The notes below the pieces were generated by a model. That model saw only the letters and a program-made list of their open reading frames with translations, ran no database searches and was not told the DNA's origin. A program made the translations under genes and the position numbers. Below, piece after piece: positions 7,133 to 10,107 of a stretch of 10,107 nucleotides of DNA; positions within the stretch are counted from its first letter, which is position 1; each line of letters starts with the position of its first letter. The DNA comes from a halophilic archaeon J07HX64 (GTDB lineage Archaea; Halobacteriota; Halobacteria; Halobacteriales; Haloarculaceae). The stretch lies in the NCBI GenBank assembly GCA_000416085.1, contig KE356579.1, positions 1,069,008 to 1,079,114 on the forward strand. The letters run 5' to 3'.

Positions 7133-7407
7133 CGTTCAAATCTGTCGGCCCGTCCGGCTGCGGTCCACTCGTCTGTCGGCGCACCACGCGGCACACGCCG
7201 CGCACACCCCGTCAGACCGGCGATGCGACCCGCGAATTGAAATCGCTTGCCATCCCAGGTTTCTGTGTCTGTTCCGGTATCGTCTCCCCAGTCGTCGAGA
7301 TAGACGGCAAGCGCCGCCGCGACTGCCGCTGACTCGGCGCGTGTCGCACCCGCTCTCAGGAGGCCCTGTCTCACGCCGCCGGCCGGCGTGTTGCTGCTGT
7401 CGGTCAT
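7129..7407 (-). CDS. pccX: Small acyl-CoA carboxylase accessory subunit, PccX-like
   Basis: A 92-residue protein from ATG 7407. Its stop overlaps the pccA start (ATGA, 7132-7129), so the two are translationally coupled. Residues 22-39 form a helix ([18 protein letters not shown]). After a short acidic spacer comes [15 protein letters not shown] (51-65), then [17 protein letters not shown] (70-86). A helix followed by a Trp-rich basic tail is the pattern of small epsilon-type acyl-CoA carboxylase subunits and of the PccX subunit described in Haloferax mediterranei. There it is needed together with PccA and PccB for propionyl-CoA carboxylase activity. The open frame continues upstream to 7722, but that part is Arg/Ser/Pro-rich and does not look like a halophile protein. 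No TATA box or strong Shine-Dalgarno is seen directly before ATG 7407. Confidence 0.85.
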   Translation of the reverse strand: MTDSSNTPAGGVRQGLLRAGATRAESAAVAAALAVYLDDWGDDTGTDTETWDGKRFQFAGRIAGLTGCARRVPRGAPTDEWTAAGRADRFER

Positions 7408-7860
7408 CCGTTGCCCCCGGAGCGGAGCGTGTCTCGGTCGGTCTGCGACCCGCCGGTTACCGTCATCATATCCCCGTTCTCGGCTCCACGAAATAGACCT
7501 GACGGATACCGTCGGCCACCCGAGACAACCTGTGTGTGACCGGTCCGACCACAGGCGCGGGTCGCCGAGTTGTTCGAACGTGCTGACCGGCACCACCGGC
7601 GGGCCGGTCTGAGTGCTGTGAGTCCCACACGGGCACGCCCATCCCGGCGACGAATGCGAGCCAGCACGCTGTGGGACAGTGGGTGCTGTCGAACTCTCTC
7701 GAGAGGGATGGACTGCGGCCACTGCGGCGAAAAAGATGGAAAACTGATAGCTCCGACCGACAGTGGTAGTGGTATCGCAGTGCTGTGCGGTATCGGGCTG
7801 TCACGAGTATCCGTAACAGGAGTCCGAACGCAGATTACATACCTCGGCCCACAGAACGTG
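7408..7860 (-). other. 453-base stretch without a convincing gene between pccB and pccX
   Basis: All frames open here encode Arg-, Ser- and Pro-rich sequences with few acidic residues, unlike haloarchaeal proteins, so I call no gene. The stretch holds a T-rich tract on the minus strand about 120 bases after the pccB stop (7730-7743), a 10-bp palindrome CTCTCGAGAG (7696-7705) and two GGTATCG copies 18 bases apart (7771 and 7789, plus strand). It may contain the pccB 3' end and a separate promoter or leader for pccXA, but no clear TATA box stands out. A wholly decayed gene is another possibility. Confidence 0.55.
7730..7743 (-). terminator. Possible T-tract terminator after pccB
   Basis: Read on the minus strand the sequence is TTTTCCATCTTTTT. 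Archaeal RNA polymerase can stop at such U-rich tracts without a hairpin. It lies about 120 bases after the pccB stop and before pccX, which would separate pccB from pccXA. The tract is interrupted and the evidence is only compositional. Confidence 0.3.
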
Positions 7861-9411
7861 TCAGAGCGGGAGATTCCCGTGTTTGCGGTCGGGGCTGGTT
7901 TTGCGCTTCGAGCGCAGCATTTCGAGGTCGCTCACCAACCGGGGCCGGGTGTCCCGGGGTTCGAGCACGTCGTCCACGTACCCCCGGTCGGCCGCTGTGT
8001 ACGGGTTGGCGAACTGCTCGCGGTACTCCTCGATGAGTTGCTCGCGGCGAGTCTCCGGGTCGTCAGCCTCGTCGAGTTCGTCGCTGTAGAGCACGTTGAC
8101 CGCACCGCGAGGACCCATGACGGCTATCTCGGCGGTCGGCCAGGCGTAGTTGACATCGGCACCGATATGTTTCGAGGCCATCACGTCGTAGGCCCCGCCG
8201 TACGCCTTTCGCGTGATGAGTGTCAGAAGCGGTACAGTCGCCTCGGAGAAGGCGTACAGCAGTTTCGCGCCGTGGCGGATGATGCCGCGGTGCTCCTGGT
8301 CGGTTCCCGGCATGAACCCCGGTACGTCGACGAACGTGAGAATCGGGATGTTGAACGCATCACAGAACCGGACAAAGCGTGCACCCTTCGTCGAGGACTC
8401 GATGTCGAGTGTGCCGGCGTTGACGCGTGGCTGGTTCGCCACGACACCGACTGCGTGGCCGTCGAGTCTGGCGAACCCCACCACCAGATTCCGGGCAAAG
8501 GCGGCCCCCACCTCGAAAAAGGAGTCCTCGTCGGTGACACGTCCGACGATGTCTGTCATGTCGTATGGTTTCTCTGGTTCGTCGGGGACGATGCCCGCGA
8601 GGTTATCGTCGCGGCGGTCAGGGTCGTCTCGAGGGTCGACACGCGGCGGGTCCTCGACGTTGTTCTGTGGCAGATACGAGAGCAGACGGCGCACGTCGTC
8701 GAGGGCCGATTGCTCGTCTGCGGCGGTGAACTGTGCGACCCCGGACTCGGTGGCGTGTGTTCTCGCCCCGCCGAGTTCGTCGAACCCGACATCCTCGCCG
8801 GTGACCGTCTCGACGACATCGGGACCGGTGATGAACATGTGGCTGGTCTCCTCGACCATCACGACGAAGTCGGTGATCGCCGGCGAGTACACCGCACCGC
8901 CGGCGCAGGGACCCATCACGACCGATATCTGGGGGATAACGCCGCTGGCCTGCTGGTTGCGGTGGAATATCTCGGCGTAACCCGCCAGCGAGTCGATCCC
9001 CTCCTGGATGCGGGCGCCGGCCGAGTCGTTCAACCCCACGACCGGTGCACCGGTCTCCATCGCCCGGTCCATCACCTTTGTCACCTTCTCCGCGAACACC
9101 TCGCCGAGTGACCCCCCGAACACGGTGAAATCGTGAGCGAACACGAACACGGTGCGACCGTTCACCGCGCCGTACCCCGTGACCACACCGTCGCCGGGCA
9201 CCTCTCGCTCGTCCATATCGAAGTTGTGCGAGCGGTGGGTCCGGAACTGGTCGAACTCGGTGAACGTCCCGTCGTCCAGGAAGTACTCGAGACGCTCCCG
9301 TGCGGTTAGCTTCCCCTTTCTGTGCTGTCGTTCGATGCGCTCCTCGCCGCCACCCATGCGGGCCTCCTCTCGGAGGGCGCGCAACTCCTCGATGCGCTCG
9401 TCCATCGTCAC
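7861..9411 (-). CDS. pccB: Acyl-CoA (propionyl-CoA) carboxylase, carboxyltransferase subunit
   Basis: A 516-residue carboxyltransferase that moves the carboxyl group from biotin on PccA to propionyl-CoA, giving methylmalonyl-CoA. It has two crotonase-like halves. The N-half carries DFTVFGGSLGE (about 94-104), NDSAGARIQEG (about 128-138), GPCAGGAVYSPA (about 167-178) and GPDVV with TGEDVG. The C-half carries GVVANQP, FVDVPGFMPGTDQE (about 360-373), RKAYGGAYDVMASKH (about 401-415) and AWPTAEIAVMGPRGAVN. It ends in the usual RKHGNLPL-type tail. The start is GTG 9411 because GGGAGG lies eight bases upstream; ATG 9405, two codons later, is the alternative (514 residues). The frame is open to 9558, but that part covers the promoter. 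The length is normal for the family. It is divergent from the receiver protein and separated from pccXA by 453 bases. Confidence 0.95.
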   Translation of the reverse strand: MTMDERIEELRALREEARMGGGEERIERQHRKGKLTARERLEYFLDDGTFTEFDQFRTHRSHNFDMDEREVPGDGVVTGYGAVNGRTVFVFAHDFTVFGGSLGEVFAEKVTKVMDRAMETGAPVVGLNDSAGARIQEGIDSLAGYAEIFHRNQQASGVIPQISVVMGPCAGGAVYSPAITDFVVMVEETSHMFITGPDVVETVTGEDVGFDELGGARTHATESGVAQFTAADEQSALDDVRRLLSYLPQNNVEDPPRVDPRDDPDRRDDNLAGIVPDEPEKPYDMTDIVGRVTDEDSFFEVGAAFARNLVVGFARLDGHAVGVVANQPRVNAGTLDIESSTKGARFVRFCDAFNIPILTFVDVPGFMPGTDQEHRGIIRHGAKLLYAFSEATVPLLTLITRKAYGGAYDVMASKHIGADVNYAWPTAEIAVMGPRGAVNVLYSDELDEADDPETRREQLIEEYREQFANPYTAADRGYVDDVLEPRDTRPRLVSDLEMLRSKRKTSPDRKHGNLPL

Positions 9412-9419
9412 CGGCGTGG

Positions 9420-9425
9420 CCTCCC
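9420..9425 (-). promoter_or_regulatory. Shine-Dalgarno sequence of pccB
   Basis: GGGAGG on the minus strand is 8 bases before GTG 9411 and 14 before ATG 9405. The spacing favours the GTG. Together with the TATA-like box further upstream it implies a leader of about 24 bases, so pccB is probably not leaderless. Confidence 0.5.
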
Positions 9426-9456
9426 GGTCATCCTGTTCTAGTGAACTGGTAGCGAG

Positions 9457-9465
9457 GTAAAAAGG
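9457..9465 (-). promoter_or_regulatory. TATA-like box of pccB
   Basis: On the minus strand CCTTTTTAC lies about 26 bases before a likely RNA start near 9435, which in turn is about 24 bases before GTG 9411. The motif fits haloarchaeal TATA boxes in sequence, but the RNA start is inferred. Confidence 0.5.
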
Positions 9466-9591
9466 ATTCTGCCATCGGGAGCGGCGTCCGCCGGACGACC
9501 AGACCCCGATGCCTGTCCGGCAGTCGGTCGTGAGACGCAGGTATCTTTCTGTTCTCACTCCAGTCGTCAGGCTCGCCGTTGAGACCTGCGC

Positions 9592-9603
9592 GAAAATTAC
9601 TTA
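9592..9603 (+). promoter_or_regulatory. Weak TATA-like stretch before the receiver gene
   Basis: The AT-rich GAAAATTACTTA is the most AT-rich part of the divergent gap apart from the bases next to the start, and its 3' end is about 26 bases before ATG 9629. This would suit a leaderless transcript, but the match to the haloarchaeal consensus is poor. Confidence 0.3.
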
Positions 9604-9628
9604 GCTGTGACGTAGATAACAACAATTT

Positions 9629-10107
9629 ATGTCCAGCATCCCGGCGGGGGAGATCCGTGTTCTCCATGTCGACGACGAGCCGAGTTTCGGGGACCTGACC
9701 GAGACGTTCCTGGAGCGGGAGAGTGACAGGTTCGATGTCGAGACGGCAACCAGCGCCGACGAGGGGATGGCAATCGTCGCCGACGACCCACCTGACTGTG
9801 TCGTCTCGGACTACAATATGCCCGGAAAAAACGGACTGGAGTTCCTCGAGGCCGTCCGGGAGGTGTACCAGCACCTGCCGTTTATACTGTTCACGGGAAA
9901 GGGGTCCGAGCAGGTGGCGAGTGACGCGATCGCCGCCGACGTGACCGACTACCTCCAGAAGAGGTCGGGCTCCGGGCAGTACGAGTTGCTCGCCAACCGG
10001 ATACGGAACGCGGTACAGGCCCGACGGGACGCACAGCGGGCCACCCGGCAACAGGAGTTGATGCGACTCACGGAGTTCGCCGTGACACCGGCGGGTGGGA
10101 GGTCGAC
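9629..10107 (+). CDS. Receiver-domain signalling protein, N-terminal part, possibly frameshifted
   Basis: Starts at ATG 9629 and runs off the right edge; 159 codons are visible. Residues 9-125 are a CheY-like receiver domain: acidic pair D15 and D16 (VLHVDDEP), phospho-acceptor D61 in VVSDYNMPGKNG, T89 in FILFTGKGSE and K111 in DYLQK. A helical coiled-coil-like linker follows (about 115-148, NRIRNAVQARRDAQRATRQ). Haloarchaeal proteins of this type usually continue into PAS and then histidine kinase domains, so this is probably a hybrid sensor kinase, soluble and without membrane segments in the visible part. After TEFA the frame reads VTPAGGRS, whereas the next frame reads DTGGWEVD, a typical PAS beginning. 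One missing G near 10082 would explain this, so the gene may be broken or the sequence may have an error. The input signal is unknown. Confidence 0.85.
   Translation, partial: MSSIPAGEIRVLHVDDEPSFGDLTETFLERESDRFDVETATSADEGMAIVADDPPDCVVSDYNMPGKNGLEFLEAVREVYQHLPFILFTGKGSEQVASDAIAADVTDYLQKRSGSGQYELLANRIRNAVQARRDAQRATRQQELMRLTEFAVTPAGGRS

Noticed and set aside
7466..7804. Minus-strand open frame between pccB and pccX
   Set aside because: It is Arg/Ser/His-rich with few acidic residues, very unlike haloarchaeal proteins, with no recognisable motif.
7708..7860. Possible plus-strand small zinc-finger protein starting MDCGHCGE
   Set aside because: Only one CxxC pair and a single later Cys are present, and the frame then runs on antisense through pccB, so no zinc-ribbon pattern is complete.
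7570..9111. Long plus-strand open frame of 513 codons opposite pccB
   Set aside because: It is a mirror of the high-GC codon pattern of pccB. Its sequence shows no family motif, and pccB on the other strand is unmistakable.
9428..10051. Minus-strand open frame opposite the receiver gene
   Set aside because: The plus strand shows a textbook receiver domain with all phosphorylation residues. The minus frame is its shadow and also covers the pccB promoter.

Overview
The window looks like haloarchaeal chromosomal DNA. It is GC-rich, the predicted proteins are strongly acidic, starts are often GTG, and poly-T TATA-like boxes sit about 25 bases before start codons. The gene content also fits: a subtilase with a halophile-type propeptide, MutL, a SlyD-like FKBP, a PccB/PccX/PccA-type acyl-CoA carboxylase, and a receiver-first sensor protein. 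I see no rRNA, tRNA, CRISPR array, transposase or integrase.

Layout. On the minus strand at the left edge (1-561) is the N-terminal part of a secreted S8 subtilisin-like protease: signal peptide, I9 propeptide and first residues of the mature domain. Just upstream on the same strand (635-1095) lies a second, broken copy of the propeptide region. It is split by a frameshift at a run of seven A and has no catalytic domain. Divergent from it, two translationally coupled plus-strand genes (1150-2144) encode a small two-helix membrane protein with an acidic repeat tail and a small basic-acidic protein with a possible winged helix; neither has a recognised function. Convergent with these is mutL (2286-4508, minus), with an intact ATPase and endonuclease-type C-terminal motifs joined by a long low-complexity linker. 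Divergent from mutL is the FKBP-type peptidyl-prolyl isomerase (4662-5132, plus), with a clear leaderless promoter.

The second half is dominated by a minus-strand acyl-CoA (probably propionyl-CoA) carboxylase cluster. pccB (carboxyltransferase, 7861-9411) is followed by a 453-base stretch with no convincing gene, then the small pccX (7129-7407), which overlaps pccA (biotin carboxylase plus biotin carrier, 5282-7132) by ATGA. Together these should biotin-dependently carboxylate propionyl-CoA to methylmalonyl-CoA. Divergent from pccB at the right edge is the start of a receiver-domain signalling protein (9629-10107), whose reading frame appears to lose one base just as a PAS-like domain begins.

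Most of this is ordinary core haloarchaeal gene content. The points that stand out are the decayed protease propeptide copy with its in-phase A_AAA_AAA heptamer, the apparent frameshift in the receiver protein, the gap that separates pccB from pccXA, the acidic insert in PccA, and the repeat-bearing MutL linker. I did not find a convincing new multi-gene system.
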